Of a stretch of 64,000 nucleotides of DNA, positions 9,251 through 15,452 are shown piece after piece. Under the pieces are notes generated by a model that saw only the letters and a list, made by a program, of their open reading frames with translations, made no database searches and was not told the DNA's origin. The number at the start of each line of letters is the position of its first letter. Position 1 is the first letter of the stretch. Source of the stretch: Streptomyces sp. LaPpAH-108 (GTDB lineage: Bacteria; Actinomycetota; Actinomycetes; Streptomycetales; Streptomycetaceae); contig NZ_KB891994.1 of NCBI RefSeq assembly GCF_000373625.1, positions 124,001-188,000 of the forward strand. The letters run 5' to 3'. Made by a program: the position numbers and the translations under genes.

Positions 9251-9478
9251 AGGAATCGCCTCTCGGGTTTTCTCCGTACGGTGGCGTCGCGCTCGCCTTT
9301 GGGCGCGGATGAATTCATTTCTCGGCTGCAAAGGAATTCTTTCCGTCTGCCCGCACCCTCTTCAACCCACACCGATACAGAATTGTTCAAGGCGCTACAT
9401 GCCACTTCAAGGAACGTCAGAGGAATGTCAGAACCGATGCTCAGCGCCTTACGAGGGGCCACTCCGGGCAAACAAAAA
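9251..9478 (-). promoter_or_regulatory. A/T-richer leader and promoter region of the AT-kinase gene
   Basis: This stretch upstream of the AT-kinase gene is markedly less GC-rich than its surroundings. Read on the minus strand it contains TTGAAG, a 17-base spacer and AACAAT (about 9386-9415), a plausible vegetative-type promoter. Two start codons compete: TTG at 9331 (GGAAAG upstream) and GTG at 9250 (GAGAGG upstream). No operator was recognised with certainty. Confidence 0.35.
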
Positions 9479-9515
9479 GTCAGGGTCGAGAATCCTAGGG
9501 ATTCTCGACCCTGAC
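9479..9515 (-). terminator. Strong intrinsic terminator of the MFS gene
   Basis: Perfect 17-bp inverted repeat (9479-9495 and 9499-9515, arm gtcagggtcgagaatcc) with a three-base loop. In the minus direction it is followed at once by TTTTTGTTTG, giving a textbook rho-independent terminator, unusual in its T tract for this genome. It ends the MFS transcript and isolates the downstream AT-kinase gene. Confidence 0.9.
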
Positions 9516-9550
9516 CTTCCTGAATTGTTTACCAAATGCTGCGCGACGTC

Positions 9551-10756
9551 TTACTGAACGCCCGCCTCGACCGCCTCCGGCCGGGGCGCGACACCTCCGG
9601 AGGCCTTGGACACCGCGGTCCTGCCGCCGAACGAGCCTCCTGCCACGACGACGAGTCCGGCGAGGGCGAGCCCGGCACCGACCCACAGCGGGGAGGCGTA
9701 TCCGTACCCCGCGGCGAGGGCCAGACCGCCGAGCCAGGCGCCGAGCGCGTTGCCGACGTTGAAGGCGGCGATATTGGCGCCGGAGGCCATGGTGGGCGCG
9801 TCGGAGGCGTACTTCATGGTCCGCACCTGGAGGCCGGGGGCGCTCGCGAGCCCGATCGTGCCCATGAGCAGCAGGGCGACGAGGGTCGCGATCTTGTTCT
9901 CGGCCGTGAGGGCGAAGACACCCATGATGACGGTGAGGGCGGCCATGATGCTGATCAGCGTGGTGTTGAGGGACTTGTCCGCGGCCTTGCCGCCGACGAA
10001 GTTTCCGATGAAGGTGCCGGCACCGAACAGCACCAGCAGCCACGGAACCGTGCTGGCGGCGAAGCCGCTGACGTCGGTGAGGGTGAAGGCGATGTAGGTG
10101 TAGCCGCCGATGACACCGCCGAAGGCGAGAATGCTGAGAGCGATGGAGACCCATACCTGACCGCGCCGGAAGACGGCGAGTTCGGCACGCAGGTCGGTCC
10201 GCCCGGCCGCCGACGTCTGCGGCACGAGAACCTGAATTCCGATCAGCGCGACGACACCGATGATGGTGATGGCCCAGAAGGTGGAACGCCAGCCGAGCTG
10301 CTGACCGAGGAAAGTACCCAGCGGCACACCGAGTACATTCGCGGCGGTCAGCCCGCCGAACATGAGGGCAATGGCACCGCCCTTCTTGTCCTCCGCCACC
10401 ATGTCCGAGGCGACAACCGCCCCGACGCTGAAGAAGGCTCCGTGGCACAGGGCCGCGACGACCCGGCCGACCATCAGCAGCTCGTAGTTGGGGGCGATCG
10501 CGGAGATCAGGTTGCCCGCGATGAACAGCGTCATCAGGCCGACCAGGATCTTCTTGCGGTCGAAGCGGGTGATCGCCGCAGTCAGGCCGAGGGCACCGAC
10601 GGCGACACTGAGCGCATAGACGGAGACCAGATATCCGGCGAGCGTTCCGGAGACGTGGAAGTCGCCCGCCACCTCGGGCAGCAGTCCTACGATCCCGAAC
10701 TCGGTGAGGCCGATACCGAAGCCCCCCAGCGCCAGGGCGATAAGCCCGATAGGCAT
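9551..10756 (-). CDS. MFS transporter, DHA1 family (AraJ/CmlR-like exporter)
   Basis: A 401-residue, 12-helix membrane protein of drug:proton antiporter type. The N-terminal ALALGGFGIGLTEFGIVGLL and TRFDRKKILVG (loop between helices 2 and 3, equivalent of the MFS signature) resemble AraJ and chloramphenicol-export proteins. Start at ATG 10756 with a GGAGGG site. It is divergent from an ArsR-type gene with GTATCG-rich operators between them, so the regulator likely controls this exporter. Its substrate is unknown; the neighbouring AT-kinase pair offers one possible product, but the terminator after this gene shows separate transcription. Confidence 0.92.
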   Translation of the reverse strand: MPIGLIALALGGFGIGLTEFGIVGLLPEVAGDFHVSGTLAGYLVSVYALSVAVGALGLTAAITRFDRKKILVGLMTLFIAGNLISAIAPNYELLMVGRVVAALCHGAFFSVGAVVASDMVAEDKKGGAIALMFGGLTAANVLGVPLGTFLGQQLGWRSTFWAITIIGVVALIGIQVLVPQTSAAGRTDLRAELAVFRRGQVWVSIALSILAFGGVIGGYTYIAFTLTDVSGFAASTVPWLLVLFGAGTFIGNFVGGKAADKSLNTTLISIMAALTVIMGVFALTAENKIATLVALLLMGTIGLASAPGLQVRTMKYASDAPTMASGANIAAFNVGNALGAWLGGLALAAGYGYASPLWVGAGLALAGLVVVAGGSFGGRTAVSKASGGVAPRPEAVEAGVQ

Positions 10757-10813
10757 GAGAAAACCCTCCGTTGCAATGGCATGCGGTGCGGGACCGTGCC
10801 GTGCGGGACACTG

Positions 10814-10845
10814 ACGTATCGAAGTATCGCAGAACCTCGATACGT
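10814..10845. promoter_or_regulatory. Operator candidate 1 between MFS and ArsR genes
   Basis: Inverted repeat acgtatcga (10814-10822) / tcgatacgt (10837-10845) with an additional GTATCG between the arms. It shares the GTATCG core with a second palindrome 70 bp away. Site spacing within the divergent promoter region fits binding by the adjacent ArsR-family regulator. Confidence 0.55.
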
Positions 10846-10916
10846 TGTGTCAAGTGGAGTCCGGAGCCTCTGAGTTGGAGGGCGCGATCAGAGCCCGCAG
10901 CTTACGAGCGCGTAAC

Positions 10917-10936
10917 GTATCGATTATCATCGATAC
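10917..10936. promoter_or_regulatory. Operator candidate 2, perfect palindrome gtatcgat-N4-atcgatac
   Basis: Perfect 8-bp arms gtatcgat (10917-10924) and atcgatac (10929-10936) with spacer tatc, about 36 bp upstream of the ArsR-type start. Same core as candidate 1. This is the expected size and position of an ArsR/SmtB operator and suggests autoregulation plus control of the exporter. Confidence 0.6.
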
Positions 10937-10972
10937 ATCAACAGTCGGCTCCGCGTACGCACCGGAAGGCCC

Positions 10973-11344
10973 ATGACGACTCACGACATACCCGCGACAG
11001 GCGACCTCGCGCCCCTGCTCGAACCCCTCAAGGCGCTCGCCAACCCCGTGCGGCTGCAAGTGCTCCAGTGGCTGCGCGAACCGGAAGAACACTTCCCGGT
11101 CAACCCGGCCGTCACCGATCCGCGCACCGTCGGTGTCTGCGTCAGCCACATCCAGGCGAAATCGGGCCTCGCGCAGTCCACCGTCTCCGCATACATGGCC
11201 GTGCTCGAACGCGCGGGCCTGGTGCAGTCCACACGCGTCGGGAAGTGGACCCATTACCGGCGCGACGAGGAACGCATCGCCTGGCTCGTCGGAGAGATCG
11301 AACAGGGCATAGGCAACGCCCAGACGCCCGATCTCCTCCCCTGA
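10973..11344 (+). CDS. ArsR/SmtB-family helix-turn-helix regulator
   Basis: A 123-residue winged-helix protein. LEPLKALANPVRLQVLQWL (residues ~16-34) is the classic ArsR entry helix, followed by VGVCVSHIQAKSGLAQSTVSAYMAVLERAGLV with the recognition helix, then WTHYRRDEERI in the wing. The insertion EEHFPVNPAVTDPRTVGVCVSHIQ is the form found in ArsR proteins that do not sense metals. One cysteine is visible (about residue 56) but there is no CxC metal site, so an organic ligand is more likely. It is divergent from the MFS exporter with two matching palindromes in between. Confidence 0.92.
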   Translation: MTTHDIPATGDLAPLLEPLKALANPVRLQVLQWLREPEEHFPVNPAVTDPRTVGVCVSHIQAKSGLAQSTVSAYMAVLERAGLVQSTRVGKWTHYRRDEERIAWLVGEIEQGIGNAQTPDLLP

Positions 11345-11364
11345 CCTCGACTGCTTCCGCAGGT

Positions 11365-11400
11365 CCGGGCCCGGGCCGGCTTTCCTCGCCCAGGGCCCGG
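11365..11400. terminator. Hairpin terminator between ArsR gene and GBL receptor gene
   Basis: Inverted repeat ccgggccc (11365-11372) / gggcccgg (11393-11400), extended by partial pairing, in the 81-bp gap between convergent genes. No T tract. Probably bidirectional. Confidence 0.55.
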
Positions 11401-11425
11401 CATCGTTTCAGCGCCGCCGCGCCGG

Positions 11426-12103
11426 TCAGTCGTGTGCCGCTTCGGCAGACCCGGGTGGCGTCGCCGTTCCGGTCGGCCCAGCTGTCGGTTCGTCCGCCTC
11501 CGGCGGACGACTCGTGCGCAGGCGGGGCAGCATGCCCGGGGAGGCGAGCCCCGGCAGCACCAGCCGCCACAGCGCCGAGATCCGGCCGGGCAGATCCTGG
11601 CGATCGCTGTATGCCTGGGACATCACCTGCAGGCCCGTGAACGCGCCGACCACCGTCGAGGCGACCTCCGACAGATCCGTCCCCGGCAGCAACTCCCCCT
11701 GTTTCTCGGCTTCCCGCAGCAACTCCTCGACCACGGTGATCGACTGGTTGTAGGGGGTCTGGGCCGAAGTGACGAACGACGACTGCTCCACGGCCAGCCG
11801 CACGCTGGCCCGCAACACCTTGTCCGTCTGGAGCCGACGCGAGAACGTCAGGGTCAGGTCGATGACCGCCTGCAGCTTCACCGGCTGATCCGGCACGACC
11901 AACGCCTCGCCCTGCGCCTCCACCAGCGCGACCGCGATGGCTTCCTTCGAGGGGAAGTGGTGATACAGCGCACCCCGGGTGAGACCGGCCTTGGCGAGGA
12001 TCTCGTTCGTGCTCGCCGCCTCGTATCCGCGCTCGCCGAACACATCCGCCGCGGCTTCCAGGATCGAGCGCCTCGACCTGATCCCTCGCTCCTGTCGAGC
12101 CAT
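11426..12103 (-). CDS. Gamma-butyrolactone receptor, TetR family (ArpA/ScbR-like)
   Basis: A 225-residue TetR-fold repressor. The N-terminus MARQERGIRSRRSILEAAAD, then FGERGYEAAS and LTRGALYHHFPSKEAIA is the DNA-binding domain typical of ArpA/ScbR/BarA receptors. The ligand domain has the family's LRASVRLAVEQ patch. Such receptors bind ARE boxes and release DNA on binding a GBL made by an AfsA enzyme, which lies 1.2 kb away. A palindromic ARE-like site lies about 30 bp upstream of its ATG, implying autoregulation. It could instead be a pseudo-receptor of the ScbR2/JadR2 type; that distinction cannot be made by reading alone. Confidence 0.88.
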   Translation of the reverse strand: MARQERGIRSRRSILEAAADVFGERGYEAASTNEILAKAGLTRGALYHHFPSKEAIAVALVEAQGEALVVPDQPVKLQAVIDLTLTFSRRLQTDKVLRASVRLAVEQSSFVTSAQTPYNQSITVVEELLREAEKQGELLPGTDLSEVASTVVGAFTGLQVMSQAYSDRQDLPGRISALWRLVLPGLASPGMLPRLRTSRPPEADEPTAGPTGTATPPGSAEAAHD

Positions 12104-12131
12104 CGCGGTCCCTCACATTCCGGGCTCGGAA

Positions 12132-12156
12132 ACATACAGACCTGTCTGCATTGTAT
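12132..12156. promoter_or_regulatory. ARE-like box upstream of the GBL receptor
   Basis: The site contains the palindromic core CAGAC-CT-GTCTG inside acatacagacctgtctgcat, ending 28 bp before the receptor start codon. ArpA/ScbR-type receptors bind such A/T-flanked palindromes. The shared ACATACAGAC half also occurs upstream of afsA. Confidence 0.6.
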
Positions 12157-12197
12157 CCGGCAAACCGCATCTGGTTACCCGCCCGTCCACCCATGCG

Positions 12198-12932
12198 TCA
12201 CGCACGCCCTATACGGAAGCCGACCCCCCGCACCGTGACGATCCAGCGGCTCGACCCGAGCTTGCCGCGCAGGCTGCTGACATGGGTGTCGAGAGTGCGG
12301 CCGCGGTACGACCATTCGTCGTCCCACACCTGACTCAGCAGCTGGCGGCGGGAGAAGAGGGTGCCCGGCTGCGACGCCAGCAGGAACAGGAGGTCGAACT
12401 CCTTGGGGGTGAGATCCACCCGCCGGCCCTCCAGCAGGAGTTCACGGGCTCCTGCGTCGATCCGCAGCGGACCGTACGTGACAACCCGTGCCGCCGACCG
12501 CTGAGGACGGACTCTGCGCATCACTGCCTGGATCCGGGCCAGCAACTCCCTGAGGCCGTACGGCTTGACGACGTAGTCGTCGGAGCCGGCCTGCAGCCCG
12601 AGTACCCGGTCGAGCTCGGCCCCGCGTGTGGTCACGGTGATGATCGGGACATCGCCGACCGCCCGCATCCGGCGGCACAGCTCCAGCCCGTCCAGATCGG
12701 GCAGGTCGAGCCCCAGGAGGACCAGGTCGACATCGTGGTGGACCCGCAGCGCCTCGGCGGCGGTGGCCACACTGCGTGCGAGATAACCGTGCCGCAGCAG
12801 TTCCTGCACCAGGTCTCCGGCGGCCGAGGCATCACTCTCGACGACGAGAACCCTCAGCGCGTCACCATCTCGTTGCGCGATGAGCTCTTCCTCGATGCCC
12901 ACTCTGGCCGGATGCACGACCTGCTGATCCAT
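12198..12932 (-). CDS. Atypical OmpR-family response regulator (JadR1-like)
   Basis: A 244-residue protein with an N-terminal receiver domain (about 27-140) and C-terminal winged-helix domain (about 150-244: LTPKEFDLLFLLASQPG, SRRQLLSQVWDDEW, RTLDTHVSSLRGKLG, VRGVGFRIG). The receiver lacks the phosphoacceptor: the strand-3 motif reads LVLLGLDLPDLDG, with Gly where Asp is expected, and the acidic pair is altered (VVESDAS). The Lys in VVKPYG is kept. Such receivers are not switched by phosphorylation; JadR1 of jadomycin clusters is a known atypical OmpR-type regulator that responds to end products. No histidine kinase gene is nearby. It sits between the receptor and afsA. Confidence 0.9.
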   Translation of the reverse strand: MDQQVVHPARVGIEEELIAQRDGDALRVLVVESDASAAGDLVQELLRHGYLARSVATAAEALRVHHDVDLVLLGLDLPDLDGLELCRRMRAVGDVPIITVTTRGAELDRVLGLQAGSDDYVVKPYGLRELLARIQAVMRRVRPQRSAARVVTYGPLRIDAGARELLLEGRRVDLTPKEFDLLFLLASQPGTLFSRRQLLSQVWDDEWSYRGRTLDTHVSSLRGKLGSSRWIVTVRGVGFRIGRA

Positions 12933-12985
12933 CGCTCCCCCAAGGTACGCCTCATCGAACTACTGAGCACTCACCCCGAGGGAAG

Positions 12986-13012
12986 TTACCAGACAGGTCC
13001 GTCGGTTTGTCA
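12986..13012. promoter_or_regulatory. ARE-like box upstream of the atypical response regulator
   Basis: The stretch holds ccagacaggt and cgtcggtttgtc; read on the minus strand it starts acaaaccgac and continues with gacctgtctgg. It shares GACCTGTCTG with the box at the receptor gene. Position is about 55-80 bp upstream of the response-regulator start. Confidence 0.5.
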
Positions 13013-13212
13013 ATGCAAAGCATCCAGCAACACATGCAGCCGGACCCACACCCCAACCGCGCACTAAAGCGCCATAACTGAGGGAAAATCAGGCAGGATT
13101 TCCCTCAGCCCGCCGACACAGAGCTAACCCCCGCCCGCACAAACGGATGCACGATGCATGTAACCGGCGCGTAAACCAAACAGCCTGCACAGTTTTAGGC
13201 AGGGTTTACTTT

Positions 13213-13240
13213 AAAACCCGGCCGCTCTGTCTGTATGTTG
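13213..13240. promoter_or_regulatory. ARE-like half site upstream of afsA
   Basis: Minus-strand reading contains caacatacagacagagcggc followed by cgggttttaa, sharing the ACATACAGAC half with the receptor box. It lies about 85-110 bp upstream of the AfsA start, where a receptor could block transcription. The second half is imperfect. Confidence 0.45.
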
Positions 13241-13323
13241 AAGGCGACGCGTATCCAGTGGTGACGGGGGTCCGGACACGCGTCCCGGTCACCCCTGTCC
13301 GCAGACAGACAGGAGTGCCGCGG

Positions 13324-14286
13324 ATGCTGAACACCGCTCAAGCGCCCACGACCCCCAGTGCTCCGGTCATGGGCCCCCTTCTCACCAGAACCGTCCCGCG
13401 CGAATACGTCCACCGCGCCTCCGTGGCGGAAGTCTTTCTGACCGACTGGACGGCCGAACCGGCCGCCGCCATCGCCGGCTCCTCCTTCGTGGTGCAGGCT
13501 CAATGGCCGCGCAGCCACGGTCTGTTCGCCCCCGCCGACGGCTACCAGGACCCGCTGCTTCTGGCCGAGTCGATCCGGCAGACCGGCAGTCTGCTGGCCC
13601 ATGCCGAGCACGGGGTTCCGTTCGGGCATCAGTTCCTGATGTGGAACCTGTCCTTCGCGGCCACCGCCCCGGCATTCGAGACCGGACCCGCTCCGACCGA
13701 GGTCACCCTGCACACCATGTGCCGCGACATCGTCCGCCGGGGCAGCACCATCGCGGGCATGCGCTACGAGGTCTCCGTCCGGCGCGACGGGCGCACCGTG
13801 GCGACCGGCGGTGCACGGTTCAGCTGCACCAGCCCGGCCGCCCACCGTCGGCTGCGCGGCAACCGCCCCACCGTCACGGACCGCTCCCTCCCGGCCCCTG
13901 TCGACCCGGCCGAAGTCGGGCGCCCGTACCCGGGGCACGTCGTGCTCGCCTCCCCCGCGATATCCAGCGACGCCCGCTGGGAACTGCGGGTCGACACCGA
14001 CCACCCCGTCTTTTTCGACCATCCGGTGGACCATGTTCCCGGCATGATGCTGATCGAGGCCGCACGGCAGGCGGCCCGCGCCGCGACCCGGCGGCCCCGA
14101 GCCCTTCTCCTCGGGCTCGACGCCGAGTTCACGCGCTACGCCGAACTCGACGCACCCTGCTGGATCGAAGCCGAGGTCGACGTGCCCGACGCCTCCGGTC
14201 ACCTGCGCGTCCGGGTACGCGGCACCCAGCAGGGCGAGCAGGTCTTCACCGCCGACCTGACACTGCGCGACAACGCGCCCGCCTGA
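13324..14286 (+). CDS. AfsA-family gamma-butyrolactone biosynthesis enzyme
   Basis: From ATG 13324 (AGGAG upstream) the protein has 320 residues; an open frame back to 13147 runs through regulatory DNA and is unlikely to be translated. It has two hot-dog repeats: an N-terminal one with VHRASVAEVFLTDW and FVVQAQWPRSHGLF, and a C-terminal one with DHPVFFDHPVDHVPGMMLIE, the AfsA signature. AfsA condenses a beta-ketoacyl-ACP with dihydroxyacetone phosphate to begin GBL synthesis. The epimerase-type reductase 27 bp downstream probably performs a later reduction. It will be cytoplasmic, and its product should bind the receptor at 11.4-12.1 kb. Confidence 0.93.
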   Translation: MLNTAQAPTTPSAPVMGPLLTRTVPREYVHRASVAEVFLTDWTAEPAAAIAGSSFVVQAQWPRSHGLFAPADGYQDPLLLAESIRQTGSLLAHAEHGVPFGHQFLMWNLSFAATAPAFETGPAPTEVTLHTMCRDIVRRGSTIAGMRYEVSVRRDGRTVATGGARFSCTSPAAHRRLRGNRPTVTDRSLPAPVDPAEVGRPYPGHVVLASPAISSDARWELRVDTDHPVFFDHPVDHVPGMMLIEAARQAARAATRRPRALLLGLDAEFTRYAELDAPCWIEAEVDVPDASGHLRVRVRGTQQGEQVFTADLTLRDNAPA

Positions 14287-14313
14287 GGCGCCCATGCCGT
14301 CAAGGGAGTTCGA

Positions 14314-15246
14314 GTGCGCACCGTTCTGATCACTGGCGCCGGTGGGTTCATCGGCGGCCACGTGGTACGCGAAGCCGCCGCACGACCAGGCATCTGCCTC
14401 GGCCTGCTGTCCCACCGTCGTCCCGTACCGTCCGCCGGGTCCGGGCACCGCGTCGTCCCGGTCGATCTCACCGACCCCCGCTCCCTGAAGGGCGTGTGCG
14501 CGGGGGCGGACGTCCTCCTGCACTGCGCGTCGTACGTCGGCCCGGAACCCGAGACCAACGAGGCCGTCAACGCCGAGGGAACCAGGAACCTCGTCGCAGA
14601 GGCTCGCCGCTCCGGGGTGTCGCGCATCGTCTATGTGAGCACGGCGTCCGTCTACGGCCGGGGTACCTTCCGGGACGCCGCCCCCGAAGAACTCGTCCGC
14701 GCCCCCGGTTCGCCCACATCGGCGAGCCGCGCGGCGGCCGAGGACGCCGTTCTGGAGGCCGACGGGATCGTGCTGCGCCCCCATCTCGTCCATGGCGCCG
14801 GGGATGTGTGGGTGGTCCCCGGTCTCGTCGCGCTGCTCTCCGCGCTGCCCGGCGATGTCAAGAACTGGCCGGCCCTGCTGTCGGTCGTCTCGGCGCGGGA
14901 ACTGGGCCGCCTCGTGGTCGGCACCGGCCTCGCTCCGGCCGCCGACCTGACACGCAGGACCTATCACGCGGCCCACCCTGTTCCCGTCGCCGCGGGACGT
15001 CTGCTGGGCGCAGTGGCCCGGTATGCCTCGGTCCCCAGGCGGGGGCCCGTACTCACGGTGGCCGACGCGCAGGCGCTTCTCGCGGAGAGCCGCCAAGCCA
15101 CACACGTGCTCGGCATGTTGGCGACCGACCACTGGTTCGACGCCGACCCGCTCTGGCGTGATCTGCGGCTGGAACCCGGTCCGGACTTCGACACGGCCTT
15201 CGCCGACTCGGCGTCCTGGTACCACCGCGACCTGTTCTCTGTCTGA
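14314..15246 (+). CDS. NAD(P)-dependent epimerase/dehydratase-type reductase of the GBL locus
   Basis: A 310-residue extended-SDR protein starting at GTG 14314 after AAGGGAG. The Rossmann motif is VLITGAGGFIGGHVV (residues 3-17). The catalytic region has VYVSTASVYGRG, in which the usual YxxxK of SDRs is not evident: the expected Tyr position is followed by PTSASRAAAEDA, where SRAAAE replaces YxxxK. It is therefore a non-canonical member or works by another residue. In other GBL loci, epimerase-like enzymes reduce or stereochemically adjust the autoregulator. The position 27 bp after afsA supports that role; direct activity is inference. Confidence 0.85.
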   Translation: MRTVLITGAGGFIGGHVVREAAARPGICLGLLSHRRPVPSAGSGHRVVPVDLTDPRSLKGVCAGADVLLHCASYVGPEPETNEAVNAEGTRNLVAEARRSGVSRIVYVSTASVYGRGTFRDAAPEELVRAPGSPTSASRAAAEDAVLEADGIVLRPHLVHGAGDVWVVPGLVALLSALPGDVKNWPALLSVVSARELGRLVVGTGLAPAADLTRRTYHAAHPVPVAAGRLLGAVARYASVPRRGPVLTVADAQALLAESRQATHVLGMLATDHWFDADPLWRDLRLEPGPDFDTAFADSASWYHRDLFSV

Positions 15247-15452
15247 GGGACATCACTCCGAACCTCCCGCAGGCCCACGCCTCCTGACGGAACGTGACCG
15301 GACCGCCGACCGGACGCACTGTCGGATCGCTCACTCGCGTCGCCGACGTGCGGGTCCTTCCCCCGGTCCTGCGCGACCATGAGGAACAACAGGTCGTCCC
15401 GGTGACCGAGCCGGACCGCGCGGCGGACGACGCGACCGTAGGAGAGCGAGCG

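Larger units (their letters stand above)
12933..13323. promoter_or_regulatory. 391-bp regulatory intergenic region of the GBL locus
   Basis: Divergent promoter region between the response regulator (minus) and afsA (plus). It holds an ARE-like site near the minus-strand gene (12986-13012), a stem-loop at 13078-13108 (ctgagggaaaatc/gatttccctcag with one bulged base), a 7-bp inverted repeat gtaaacc (13171-13177)/ggtttac (13203-13209), and another ARE-like half site at 13213-13240. It is A/T-richer than the flanking genes. Nothing coding was seen. Confidence 0.6.

Noticed and set aside
13147..13323. N-terminal extension of the AfsA gene
   Set aside because: The open frame passes through the ARE-like site and promoter region and lacks a ribosome-binding site; ATG 13324 has AGGAG and matches the AfsA start.
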